Shown here one piece after another: positions 12,339 through 12,542 of a stretch of DNA of 12,542 bases (position 1 is its first letter; every line of letters starts with the position of its first letter). Origin of the DNA: an uncultured Hungatella sp. Lineage in GTDB: Bacteria > Bacillota > Clostridia > Lachnospirales > Lachnospiraceae. Below the pieces are notes generated by a model that was not told the origin of the DNA, searched no databases, and saw nothing but the letters and a program-made list of their open reading frames with translations. The stretch is taken from NCBI GenBank assembly GCA_910585645.1, contig CAJUFP010000080.1, positions 10,859 through 23,400 of the forward strand. Direction: 5' to 3'. The translations under genes and the position numbers were made by a program.

Positions 12339-12542
12339 ATGTAAGACACTTCCTTTCTCATGCTTCCTGCATCCCTAAACCTGGGAAAGCGAAACTTTAA
12401 GTTCATCATATTCGTGTATTGTTGAGTGAGCAAACCCTGCCCGGCGAATTCTGCTTTCGCCAGGCAGAGAAGGAGAGATGTCCCGGTAGGGTGAATTTAT
12501 GCCATGGAGATGAGACCAGGGAAACAGGAGGGCTGATACCCG
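12339..12542. other. Upstream region of the GH88 gene: weak promoter and hairpin
   Basis: On the minus strand TTGCTC (12428-12433), 17 bases, then TATGAT (12405-12410) form a moderate promoter about 67 bases before the GH88 start. Just upstream of it CTGCCCGGCGAA (12437-12448) pairs with TTCGCCAGGCAG (12456-12467; 11 of 12 pairs plus one A-C mismatch) around a 7-base loop. No T-run follows on the minus strand. A minus-strand frame is open from the window edge (12542) to a TAG near 12376, but it shows no protein-family character; it could be the tail of an upstream gene or chance. No copy of the CAATCGATTG operator was seen here. Confidence 0.45.

Overview
The window reads as chromosome from a Gram-positive anaerobe of the Clostridia, most likely a gut Lachnospiraceae-type organism. 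This rests on strong AGGAGG-type ribosome sites, sigma-A-like promoters with 17-base spacers in AT-rich gaps, a DtxR/MntR-type regulator, a LacI-family regulator beside a TRAP uptake system, and intracellular glycan enzymes without signal peptides. The species assignment is inference. All thirteen convincing genes lie on the minus strand, so transcription runs from high to low coordinates. No rRNA, tRNA, CRISPR array, transposase or phage gene was found.

Region by region, in transcription order. (a) 12338-9196: a GH88 unsaturated glucuronyl hydrolase, then a DUF2264 protein. Both look cytoplasmic, and they are separated by a 233-base gap holding a 34-base tandem repeat. (b) 9110-8778: a small antibiotic-biosynthesis-monooxygenase (ABM) fold protein with its own near-consensus promoter. 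(c) 8777-8332: a 446-base non-coding stretch with several strong inverted repeats and a consensus promoter pointing at lacI. (d) 8331-7342: a LacI-family regulator ending in a clear terminator. (e) 7278-1292: the regulated catabolic cluster. It holds a YhcH/YiaL-family protein (7047-6565), then a compact operon of 2,3-diketo-L-gulonate reductase-like dlgD, a second YhcH/YiaL protein, TRAP transporter P, Q and M subunits, and a ribulose-phosphate-3-epimerase-family protein, closed by a long hairpin terminator. (f) 1275-1: an unrelated metal-homeostasis pair, a DtxR/MntR-type repressor followed by a CobW/COG0523 metallochaperone GTPase with a His/Cys-rich repeat tail. That last gene runs off the window.

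The central picture is a uronate or keto-sugar-acid utilisation locus organised like the E. coli yiaKLMNO operon (reductase, YiaL, TRAP transporter), with different transporter subunit order and control. Three copies of a near-identical palindrome (core CAATCGATTG or CAACCGATTG, each followed on the plus strand by a T-run) lie upstream of the dlgD operon, upstream of the separate yhcH gene, and just beyond the lacI terminator. They are good candidates for the operators of the adjacent LacI regulator. GH88 releases an unsaturated uronic acid that opens to a keto-uronate, so the GH88 and DUF2264 genes could feed the same pathway, but no matching operator was seen upstream of them. The locus lacks the kinase and decarboxylase of the E. 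coli yia pathway and carries two paralogous YhcH proteins. Its exact substrate and route are therefore open, which is the main point of novelty here.
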